7,874 nucleotides of DNA from Peptostreptococcaceae bacterium (GTDB lineage Bacteria > Bacillota > Clostridia > Peptostreptococcales > Peptostreptococcaceae). Position 1 is the first letter of the stretch. Each line of letters opens with the position of its first letter. Location: positions 1-7,874 of the forward strand of contig JASBZE010000079.1 in the NCBI GenBank assembly GCA_029983575.1, given 5' to 3'. Of the stretch, positions 1-5,548 are shown piece after piece. The notes under the pieces were generated by a model, which saw only the letters and a program-made list of their open reading frames with translations, was not told the DNA's origin and did not search any database. A program made the translations under genes and the position numbers.

Positions 1-49
1 AAAAACTGTATTTTTTTGTGGTAGGTGTAACATATGTCTTGACAACTAA
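1..49 (+). CDS. C-terminal end of a probable RecQ-family DNA helicase (partial)
   Basis: The frame beginning at base 2 is open from the window edge to a TAA at 47-49 and reads KTVFFCGRCNICLDN. Three cysteines in a CGxCxxC arrangement right at a protein end match the last part of the RecQ zinc-binding subdomain, usually written CGxCDxC. RecQ proteins of the short type, lacking an HRDC domain, finish soon after this motif. If correct, the gene encodes an ATP-dependent 3'-5' DNA helicase used in recombination and repair, with its helicase core upstream of the window. Only 15 residues are visible, so another zinc-ribbon protein is possible. The gene runs in the same direction as typA, 111 bp upstream of it, and no terminator hairpin is visible between them. 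Read-through into typA is therefore possible. Confidence 0.5.
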   Translation, partial: KTVFFCGRCNICLDN

Positions 50-67
50 GAGTTATATTAATATTTT
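39..67 (+). promoter_or_regulatory. Candidate upstream promoter of typA (P1)
   Basis: A perfect -35 box TTGACA (39-44) is followed after 17 bp by TATTTT (62-67), a mediocre -10 box. The -35 overlaps the last codons of the upstream gene. The spacing is ideal but the -10 is weak, so this may be secondary to the promoter at 81-109. Confidence 0.35.
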
Positions 68-80
68 ACATCCATTTTTG

Positions 81-109
81 TTTACTTTAGGGCGATTTAG
101 TGGTATACT
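81..109 (+). promoter_or_regulatory. Probable main promoter of typA (P2), extended -10
   Basis: TTTACT (81-86) lies 17 bp before TATACT (104-109). A TG dinucleotide one base upstream of the -10 makes it an extended -10 element. This predicts a start near base 116 and a leader of about 45 nt carrying the AAGGAG ribosome binding site at 150-155. Confidence 0.5.
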
Positions 110-160
110 TTTAAAGTTAAACGAGTATAATAATAAATTATATGCTAAGAAGGAGAAATT

Positions 161-2005
161 ATGTCAGATAAAAATAAAATAATAAATATTGCCGTTATAG
201 CACACGTCGACGCCGGTAAATCTACTCTAGTTGATGCTTTTTTATCTCAGAGTGGAGTTTTCAGAGAAAACGAAGAGGTGCAAGAACAAATAATGGACAG
301 TGATGCAATAGAGCAGGAAAGAGGTATTACAATTTACTCTAAGAACTGTTCTATTCACTACAACGATTATAAGATTAACATAGTGGATACACCTGGTCAC
401 AGTGATTTTTCCTCAGAGGTCGAGAGGGTTTTAAACACTGTAGATACTGTTATTTTGCTTGTAGATGCAAGTGAAGGACCTATGCCTCAGACTAGGTTTG
501 TTCTTCAAAAATCACTTGAACTAGGCCTAAATCCTATTCTATTTATAAATAAGATAGATAAAAAGGATCAAAGAGCAGAAGAAGTAGTGGATGAAGTATT
601 CGATTTATTCGTTGAACTGGATGCTACTGATGAGCAGTGTGATTTTCCTATTATATATGGTATTGCTAAGCAAGGGATCGCTAAGTATGAAATGGACGAT
701 GAATCTAGCGACCTTTCTCCCCTTTTTGAGGCGATTGTCAACCATGTGCAAGCATACCCAGATTATGATGATGAACCGCTTCAACTTCAAATATCTGCCC
801 TTGCCTACGATGATTACATAGGTAGGCTAGGAATAGGAAGAGTATTTAAGGGTAAGATAGATTCTTCTGAGCAGATATGCGTTTGTTCTGAAGGTGAGGA
901 GCCAAGAAAGGGCAAAATTTCCGCACTAAGAGTTTATGAGGGATTGAAGCAAGTGGACTCACAAATTGTAGGAAGCGGAGAGATTGTTGTAATTGCTGGT
1001 ATAGCAGATATTTCTATAGGAGAAACTATTTGTGAAGCAGATAAGCCACTTCCTCTAGGTCCAATACACATAGAAGAGCCGACTTTATCAATGAACTTCA
1101 TGGTAAATGATTCTCCATTTGCTGGAAGAAGCGGAAAGTATGTTACATCCAGACATATTAAGGATAGGCTGGAAAAAGAACTTGAAGTTAACGTAGGATT
1201 AAAAGTTGAACCACTGGATACTACAGATGGATTTAAGGTAAGTGGTAGAGGAGAACTTCACCTATCTATATTAATAGAAAATATGAGAAGAGAAGGATAT
1301 GAGTTAGGAGTATCTAAACCTCAAGTACTCATGTATAAAAATAGTGAAGGGAAACTAGTTGAACCTGTCGAGAAAGTAATAGTGAGTTGTCCAGACAAAT
1401 ATTCAGGATCGATAATAAACGAACTAAATATACGTAAGGGTATGATGGAGTCAATGGATTTAGATGGAGATTACGTAAAACTGACTTATTACGTTCCTAC
1501 TAGGGGATTATTAGGTTATAGAAATGAATTTATAAACGTGACAAGAGGAGAGGGAACGTTGGTATCTTCATTCCATGATTTTGAGGAATATAAAGGAGAG
1601 ATACCTACTAGATCAAATGGTGTTCTCATATCTCAAGTAGCGGGAAAAACCATGGGTTATTCCCTAAATGCGCTCGGTGCAAGGGCATCGATGTTCGTCG
1701 AGCCTAGCGTGGATGTGTACGAAGGTATGATAATCGGTATGAACTCCAGAAAAGAGGATATGGTAGTAAACCCTACAAAAAATAAGAAGATGTCAAATGT
1801 AAGGGCATCCGGTTCAGATGACGCGATCAAACTTACTCCTCCTATAGTATTTACCTTGGAAGAGGCGTTGGATTTCATATCTGAAGATGAACTAGTGGAA
1901 GTAACCCCTGATTCAATTAGACTTAGAAAAAAAATACTTAATGAAAATGACAGGATCAAATATAACAGAAGAAAAGCAATATCTAAGCTAGATGAAAATA
2001 TGTAG
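161..2005 (+). CDS. typA: Translational GTPase TypA/BipA
   Basis: TypA (BipA) is a ribosome-associated GTPase of the EF-G/LepA superfamily. It acts in the cytoplasm in ribosome assembly and in adaptation to cold and other stresses. The 614-residue length is normal for the family. Visible GTPase motifs are G1 AHVDAGKST (14-22), G2 ERGITI (53-58), G3 DTPGH (76-80) and G4 NKID (130-133). Beta-barrel domain II follows at roughly 205-290, EF-G-like domains III and V at roughly 300-475, then the TypA-specific C-terminal domain. Its signature includes VNPTKNKKMSNVRASGSDD (about 550-570) and ELVEVTP near residue 585. That C-terminal domain separates it from EF-G, LepA and TetM-type proteins. The ATG start is preceded by AAGGAG (150-155) at 5 bp. 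One oddity is a P-loop with Ala-Gly-Lys-Ser in place of the usual TypA His-Gly-Lys-Thr. The gene appears monocistronic and ends at a strong hairpin (2036-2080). Confidence 0.96.
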   Translation: MSDKNKIINIAVIAHVDAGKSTLVDAFLSQSGVFRENEEVQEQIMDSDAIEQERGITIYSKNCSIHYNDYKINIVDTPGHSDFSSEVERVLNTVDTVILLVDASEGPMPQTRFVLQKSLELGLNPILFINKIDKKDQRAEEVVDEVFDLFVELDATDEQCDFPIIYGIAKQGIAKYEMDDESSDLSPLFEAIVNHVQAYPDYDDEPLQLQISALAYDDYIGRLGIGRVFKGKIDSSEQICVCSEGEEPRKGKISALRVYEGLKQVDSQIVGSGEIVVIAGIADISIGETICEADKPLPLGPIHIEEPTLSMNFMVNDSPFAGRSGKYVTSRHIKDRLEKELEVNVGLKVEPLDTTDGFKVSGRGELHLSILIENMRREGYELGVSKPQVLMYKNSEGKLVEPVEKVIVSCPDKYSGSIINELNIRKGMMESMDLDGDYVKLTYYVPTRGLLGYRNEFINVTRGEGTLVSSFHDFEEYKGEIPTRSNGVLISQVAGKTMGYSLNALGARASMFVEPSVDVYEGMIIGMNSRKEDMVVNPTKNKKMSNVRASGSDDAIKLTPPIVFTLEEALDFISEDELVEVTPDSIRLRKKILNENDRIKYNRRKAISKLDENM

Positions 2006-2035
2006 ATTGATTAACCCTGAAAAATAACTATAGAT

Positions 2036-2080
2036 AAAAAGCTGACTTACGTATAATAAACTATGCAAAGTCAGCTTTTT
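2036..2080. terminator. Bidirectional rho-independent terminator between convergent genes
   Basis: Left arm AAAAAGCTGACTT (2036-2048) and right arm AAGTCAGCTTTTT (2068-2080) are perfect reverse complements: a 13-bp stem around a 19-nt loop. The plus strand has six T from 2076, and the minus strand has a matching T run from the A-tract at 2036-2040. It lies 30 bp past the typA stop and 71 bp past the minus-strand methyltransferase stop, so it can end both converging transcripts. Confidence 0.9.
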
Positions 2081-2151
2081 TATTATTTTCAAGCCTATTA
2101 AAGCCATTATAAAAATTAAGCTCAAATAAAAAACTCGACGATAAACTACAG

Positions 2152-2823
2152 TTAAAATCTCATAGTAAAGGAGTAGGATTCTATAACTGTCTTCTGTTTA
2201 AGTCCGCCCAATATCTTAAAAGGATTGTATCTGTAAACTACAAATCTCTCCCTGTCGTCTCTTATAGTCCTCTCCCCTAACTCTATATCCAAGAGTCTGT
2301 AAAAATACGTCTGATTCTCAAGTAGATAAATATAACTGTGATCAGGATAATAGAGTACGATATCCACTTCTCTAGGCGACTTCTCGACGGATTCGAGAAT
2401 ATTTGATACTACCTTCGAAAAAATATTTATAGAAAATGGATTAAAAAAATAAAATACATTGTCTGAGTCCTCGATATCATAATCGACTGCATTTATATTA
2501 TAAAAGGTAATTTCTGAGGGATATCTGTGATTGCAGTTATAGTAGAGTTTATTTTCTTCAGCTCTCATATAAATTGATCTGTTGTATTCAATCCCTTTAA
2601 CTCTGCAGTTAAATAAGCTGTGAATAAAAAAAGGAACCCTTCCAAGTCCACACCCGAAATCAACTAGACAATCGTCATCTTCTACAATGTAGTTGTTTAG
2701 CAATACCCCGAGATCATCATAATCAGTGGCCTCATATCTAAAGAAATTTGCCGTTTCAACTAAGGTTTCATTCTTTACACATGTTTTTATATTCAATAAT
2801 TTATCATAAAATATATTATCCAT
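2152..2823 (-). CDS. Class I SAM-dependent methyltransferase, substrate unknown
   Basis: This 223-residue protein has a Rossmann-type methyltransferase core. Motif I is VDFGCGLGR (54-62), the glycine-rich SAM-binding loop. A strand follows ending in GIEYN (77-81), whose Glu79 fits the acidic residue that binds the SAM ribose. NINAVDYD (109-116) fits the adenine-contact loop, and NVFYFFNPF (122-130) sits where motif IV, an Asn-Pro-type catalytic or substrate loop, is expected. There is no signal peptide or membrane segment, so it should be cytosolic. About 55 residues precede motif I, and little room is left for a separate substrate-recognition domain. It is unusually aromatic: 21 Tyr and 18 Phe. 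The ATG start is supported by AGAGGT (complement of 2831-2836) 7 bp upstream. It stands alone, convergent to typA and divergent from thrC, so context does not suggest a substrate. The family call is firm, but whether it methylates protein, RNA or a small molecule cannot be told. Confidence 0.8.
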   Translation of the reverse strand: MDNIFYDKLLNIKTCVKNETLVETANFFRYEATDYDDLGVLLNNYIVEDDDCLVDFGCGLGRVPFFIHSLFNCRVKGIEYNRSIYMRAEENKLYYNCNHRYPSEITFYNINAVDYDIEDSDNVFYFFNPFSINIFSKVVSNILESVEKSPREVDIVLYYPDHSYIYLLENQTYFYRLLDIELGERTIRDDRERFVVYRYNPFKILGGLKQKTVIESYSFTMRF

Positions 2824-2856
2824 TTTATCGACCTCTATTTATGTTAGTAATTGATT

Positions 2857-2880
2857 TTATGCAAAAAAATTGCTTATGCA
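2857..2880. repeat. Direct repeat TTATGCA x2 in the methyltransferase leader
   Basis: TTATGCA occurs at 2857-2863 and 2874-2880, with starts 17 bp apart. A short GCAA/TTGC inverted repeat (2861-2864 with 2870-2873) spans the A run between them. The pair lies just downstream of the predicted minus-strand start, in the 5' leader of the methyltransferase gene, where a repressor could bind. Functional status is inference, and the motif is short enough to be chance in AT-rich DNA. Confidence 0.3.
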
Positions 2881-2896
2881 TTAATAACTCAAATAT

Positions 2897-2925
2897 ATAC
2901 TACAACTAGATATTAGAAAAGTCAA
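2897..2925 (-). promoter_or_regulatory. Candidate promoter of the methyltransferase gene
   Basis: On the minus strand TTGACT (complement of 2920-2925) lies 17 bp before TAGTAT (complement of 2897-2902). The -35 box is good and the -10 matches consensus at four of six positions. The predicted start is near 2890, about 65 nt before the ATG. It sits back to back with the plus-strand thrC promoter. Confidence 0.45.
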
Positions 2926-2945
2926 TATCTTTTTGCCAATGCTTG

Positions 2946-2954
2946 TGTTATAAT
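2946..2954 (+). promoter_or_regulatory. Extended -10 promoter of the thrCB operon
   Basis: TGTTATAAT (2946-2954) is a perfect TATAAT with the TG extension. The best-placed -35 (TATCTT, 2926-2931, 17-bp spacer) is poor, so recognition would lean on the extended -10. The start should be near 2961, giving a leader of about 50 nt. That is too short for a T-box or other large riboswitch. Confidence 0.6.
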
Positions 2955-3000
2955 AAAAAAAAGTAAGTAAGGATGGTTATAAAAACTGACCAATAAATTT

Positions 3001-3006
3001 GGAGGT
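3001..3006 (+). promoter_or_regulatory. Ribosome binding site fixing the thrC start
   Basis: GGAGGT at 3001-3006 is 4 bp before ATG at 3011. An in-frame TTG at 2999 overlaps this Shine-Dalgarno sequence and has none of its own, so the ATG at 3011 is the real start. Confidence 0.85.
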
Positions 3007-3010
3007 TATT

Positions 3011-4498
3011 ATGAAATTTATATGTACAAGAGATAAAAATGAATGTGTTATATCTACCGAAGCAGTGGTAAGGGGAATATCAAAAACTGGTGGACTTTAT
3101 GTACCGGTTGAATTTCCGAAGGTAGACCTAGATGAAATAATAATGATGAACTCGTACAAAGAGGTTGCTAAGAGGATAATTTCATTATTTTTCGATGAGT
3201 TAAGTGAAGAGGAGATAGATTTATGTATAGATAGTTCATATGGAAAGAGGTTTAAAGACAGTGAGGTAGCTCCTCTAAAAATTTTAGACGGTTTTTCTGT
3301 AATGGAGTTATTCCACGGTCCAACACTTGCATTCAAAGACATGGCGCTTACATTTATGCCGCATTTGATGAAGATATCCATGGAAAAAATGGGAATTGAC
3401 AAGAAGGTTTTGATTCTTACCGCAACTTCAGGTGATACTGGAAAAGCTGCTCTCGAAGGATTTAAAGATGTCGAAAATATAGAAATTATAGTTTTTTATC
3501 CAGAAAATGGGGTTAGTGACATTCAAAAGTTACAGATGAATACCCAAGAAGGAAAAAACGTAAAAGTAGTCGGTATAAAAGGAAACTTTGACGATGCTCA
3601 AACAGGAGTAAAAGAAGTTTTTAACGATAAGGAATTTAACGAGTTTTGTTTGGAAGAAGGGTATATGCTCTCATCTGCAAACTCTATTAATATTGGTAGG
3701 CTCATTCCTCAGATAATTTACTATTTTAACGCATATAGGTTATTGGTAACAAAGGGAGTGATTGAGAGGAATGAGGAGGTTAATTTCTCCGTACCAACAG
3801 GAAATTTTGGTAATATACTCGCTGGATATTACGCTAAACTTTTAGGACTTCCTATTAATAAATTGATTTGTGCATCCAATGAAAACAACGTTCTGTATGA
3901 TTTCTTCAATGAAGGTAAATACGACAAAAATAGAGAGTTAAAATTGACTTCCTCTCCATCTATGGATATTTTAATATCTAGTAACCTTGAGAGATTGTTG
4001 TTTGAGATAACCTTTAGAGATGATGTGCTCGTATCTAAGTTGATGAGCGATTTAAAAAATAATGGAAGCTATTCTATAACAGAAGATATGAAAGTTGGGC
4101 TAAAAAGTTTTTCAAGCTACTATTCAACGGAGTCAGAAGTTAAAAAAGCTATAAAAAAATGTTTTGATGAAAACCAGTACGTGATAGATACACATACGGC
4201 AAGTGCATATGATGCATTTATCAAAAATAAAAAAGAAGATGAACACTACACTATAGTACTTAGCACGGCAAGTCCATTTAAATTCTCAAAAGATGTATTA
4301 AGAGCTCTAACAGGAGAAGATATGATTGGAGTTGATGCATTTAAGGCAAATGCAAGATTGAGTGGGGAGTACGATTTATTTATTCCAAGCGAATTGGTTG
4401 AATTAGGAGAGAAAGATATTTTACATAAAAATACAATAGAAAAAGATGATATAATGTCTTTTTGCAAGTCTTATGTGGAGGGAAAAGAGAATGATTAA
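3011..4498 (+). CDS. thrC: Threonine synthase
   Basis: Threonine synthase is a PLP enzyme of fold type II. It converts O-phospho-L-homoserine and water to L-threonine and phosphate, the last step of threonine synthesis, in the cytosol. From the ATG at 3011 the protein has 495 residues, so it resembles the long form with an extended N-terminus (as in E. coli or yeast) rather than the roughly 350-residue Bacillus type. The N-terminal stretch ISKTGGLYVPVEFP (23-36) is typical of that form. FHGPTLAFKDMAL (101-113) contains the PLP-binding Lys109. TATSGDTGKAA (137-147) and SSANSINIGRLIPQ (221-234) follow. VPTGNFGNILAGYYAK (261-276) should form the loop that holds the PLP phosphate. No domain appears missing. 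It is first in an operon with thrB, whose start lies inside its last codons. The order thrC-thrB matches Bacillus, but no hom gene is present upstream. Confidence 0.95.
   Translation: MKFICTRDKNECVISTEAVVRGISKTGGLYVPVEFPKVDLDEIIMMNSYKEVAKRIISLFFDELSEEEIDLCIDSSYGKRFKDSEVAPLKILDGFSVMELFHGPTLAFKDMALTFMPHLMKISMEKMGIDKKVLILTATSGDTGKAALEGFKDVENIEIIVFYPENGVSDIQKLQMNTQEGKNVKVVGIKGNFDDAQTGVKEVFNDKEFNEFCLEEGYMLSSANSINIGRLIPQIIYYFNAYRLLVTKGVIERNEEVNFSVPTGNFGNILAGYYAKLLGLPINKLICASNENNVLYDFFNEGKYDKNRELKLTSSPSMDILISSNLERLLFEITFRDDVLVSKLMSDLKNNGSYSITEDMKVGLKSFSSYYSTESEVKKAIKKCFDENQYVIDTHTASAYDAFIKNKKEDEHYTIVLSTASPFKFSKDVLRALTGEDMIGVDAFKANARLSGEYDLFIPSELVELGEKDILHKNTIEKDDIMSFCKSYVEGKEND
4477..4482 (+). promoter_or_regulatory. 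Ribosome binding site fixing the thrB start, inside thrC
   Basis: GGAGGG (4477-4482) sits 8 bp before ATG at 4491. The alternative in-frame ATG at 4473 lies immediately upstream of this site and has no comparable sequence of its own. The protein from 4491 begins MIKIRVPATS, as homoserine kinases usually do. Confidence 0.85.
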
Positions 4499-5378
4499 GA
4501 TAAGAGTACCGGCTACTAGTGCAAATATAGGACCTGGGTTTGATTGCCTAGGTCTTGCATTAAATTTATACAACACCTTTGTTTTTGAAGAACTAGATAG
4601 CGGTTTAGAGATAACTGGTTGTGAAGATGAATTTAAAAATGAAGATAACTTAATTTACAGGAGTTTTAAATACGTTTATGAAAAATACGATATAATGGAT
4701 AAGATGAAGGGCCTTAAAATTGGAATTGATACACAAGTTCCCGTGTGTAGAGGACTTGGAAGTAGTGCCACATGTATAATTGCTGGAGTGTTAGCTGCAA
4801 ATGTATACTCTGGGCTAGATCTATCTACAGATGAGTTAGTTTTACTTGTCACAGAGATTGAGGGGCATCCAGACAATGTAGTTCCAGCATTACTCGGAAA
4901 TATGACGACGGCAATTTTAGAGGGTAATAAGGTTTATGCAGATATAATAAACACTCCTGATGAACTTATTTTCTGTGCTCTAGTACCAAATTTTAGGTTG
5001 TCAACTGAAAAATCTAGAGGCGTTTTACCAAAGGAAGTAGACTATAAAGATGCTGTATTTAACGTAGGTAGGGTTTCTCTACTAGTATCAGCTATGCAAA
5101 ACAATAGAATAGATTTGATAAAGCCTGCATGTAAGGATCTACTTCACCAACCATATAGATCTAAATTGATTGATGGATATGACGATATATTTAATAGGGC
5201 TGAAGAACTTGGATTTTTGGGAGTGTTTCTTTCAGGTGCAGGACCAACTATAATGGCTCTTACTACAGATGAGAAAAAGGCCGATGCTCTTAGGGATTTT
5301 GCAAAAGAGATGCCAAATGGTTGGAATCTGTATAAGCTTAAAATAGACAAAGAAGGAGCATTGATAGAAGGAATTTAA
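4491..5378 (+). CDS. thrB: Homoserine kinase
   Basis: Homoserine kinase transfers the ATP gamma-phosphate to L-homoserine, giving O-phosphohomoserine, the substrate of the ThrC encoded just upstream. It belongs to the GHMP kinase superfamily. The 295-residue protein shows the N-terminal substrate motif PATSANIGPGFDCLGLAL (7-24). The GHMP ATP-binding loop VPVCRGLGSSATCIIAG (83-99) comes next, then EGHPDNVVPALLG (124-136), with the C-terminal motif LSGAGPTIMAL (247-257). Length and motif order are normal for ThrB, and nothing looks truncated. The start codon overlaps the end of thrC by 8 bp (4491-4498) in another frame, so translation is probably coupled and the two enzymes made together. No GC-rich terminator follows the stop. 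The next gene, copA, begins 170 bp downstream with its own promoter. Confidence 0.96.
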   Translation: MIKIRVPATSANIGPGFDCLGLALNLYNTFVFEELDSGLEITGCEDEFKNEDNLIYRSFKYVYEKYDIMDKMKGLKIGIDTQVPVCRGLGSSATCIIAGVLAANVYSGLDLSTDELVLLVTEIEGHPDNVVPALLGNMTTAILEGNKVYADIINTPDELIFCALVPNFRLSTEKSRGVLPKEVDYKDAVFNVGRVSLLVSAMQNNRIDLIKPACKDLLHQPYRSKLIDGYDDIFNRAEELGFLGVFLSGAGPTIMALTTDEKKADALRDFAKEMPNGWNLYKLKIDKEGALIEGI

Positions 5379-5399
5379 ATATATCTAATGAATTATTTT

Positions 5400-5446
5400 A
5401 TTTAAAGATAATTTAAAGGTTTTTATAATAATTTAATGTGATTTAA
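5400..5446. repeat. Four ATTTAA repeats spaced near one helical turn
   Basis: ATTTAA occurs at 5400-5405, 5411-5416, 5431-5436 and 5441-5446. A fifth copy (5373-5378) includes the thrB stop codon. Steps of 11, 20 and 10 bp place the four copies on roughly one face of the helix. They could bend DNA, form an UP-element-like AT tract or bind a regulator, but the surrounding DNA is so AT-rich that chance is a fair explanation. Confidence 0.3.
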
Positions 5447-5465
5447 GTAAATAAATATAACTATC

Positions 5466-5479
5466 TTCATATATATGAA
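5466..5479. promoter_or_regulatory. Perfect 14-bp palindrome upstream of the copA promoter
   Basis: TTCATATATATGAA (5466-5479) is its own reverse complement. Two further matching pairs (5462-5463 with 5482-5483) lie beyond a two-base mismatch. Its edge is 18 bp upstream of the copA -35 box, a suitable place for a dimeric regulator. It does not match the CopY box (TACAnnTGTA) or the CsoR G/C-tract operator, so the binder, if any, is unknown. Confidence 0.4.
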
Positions 5480-5497
5480 CTTATAAAAATACTTAGC

Positions 5498-5527
5498 TTG
5501 ATTTTTTATATGAGAACGGGGTATAAT
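5498..5527 (+). promoter_or_regulatory. Promoter of copA
   Basis: TTGATT (5498-5503) and a perfect TATAAT (5522-5527) are separated by 18 bp. The predicted start, near 5534, falls almost at the Shine-Dalgarno sequence (AGAGGTGAT, 5535-5543), so the leader would be only about 15 nt. The spacer has no obvious dyad of the kind found in MerR/CueR-controlled promoters. Confidence 0.65.
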
Positions 5528-5548
5528 GGTATTGAGAGGTGATTGTAA

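Noticed and set aside
126..131. Perfect TATAAT upstream of typA as a third promoter
   Set aside because: Nothing like a -35 box lies 16-18 bp upstream and there is no TG extension. The sequence is AT-rich enough for the hexamer to arise by chance.
2973..2996. Seven-codon mini-ORF (MVIKTDQ) in the thrC leader as an attenuator leader peptide
   Set aside because: It has a single Thr and a single Ile codon, a badly spaced ribosome site, and no terminator/antiterminator hairpins between it and thrC.
2990..3002. CCAA/TTGG hairpin next to the thrC ribosome binding site as an RNA switch
   Set aside because: It has only four base pairs around a 5-nt loop, too weak to sequester the GGAGGT site by itself.
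2999..3010. TTG at 2999 as the thrC start
   Set aside because: It overlaps the Shine-Dalgarno sequence that serves the ATG at 3011 and has no ribosome site of its own.
5401..5425. TTTAAA/TTTAAA hairpin followed by T residues as a thrB terminator
   Set aside because: The stem is six A-T pairs only, too unstable for rho-independent termination, and it is part of a run of ATTTAA repeats.
5515..5527. GGGGTAT at the copA -10 as a CsoR operator
   Set aside because: Only the G-tract half is present. The matching C-tract half expected upstream is missing, so it is not the usual CsoR pseudopalindrome.
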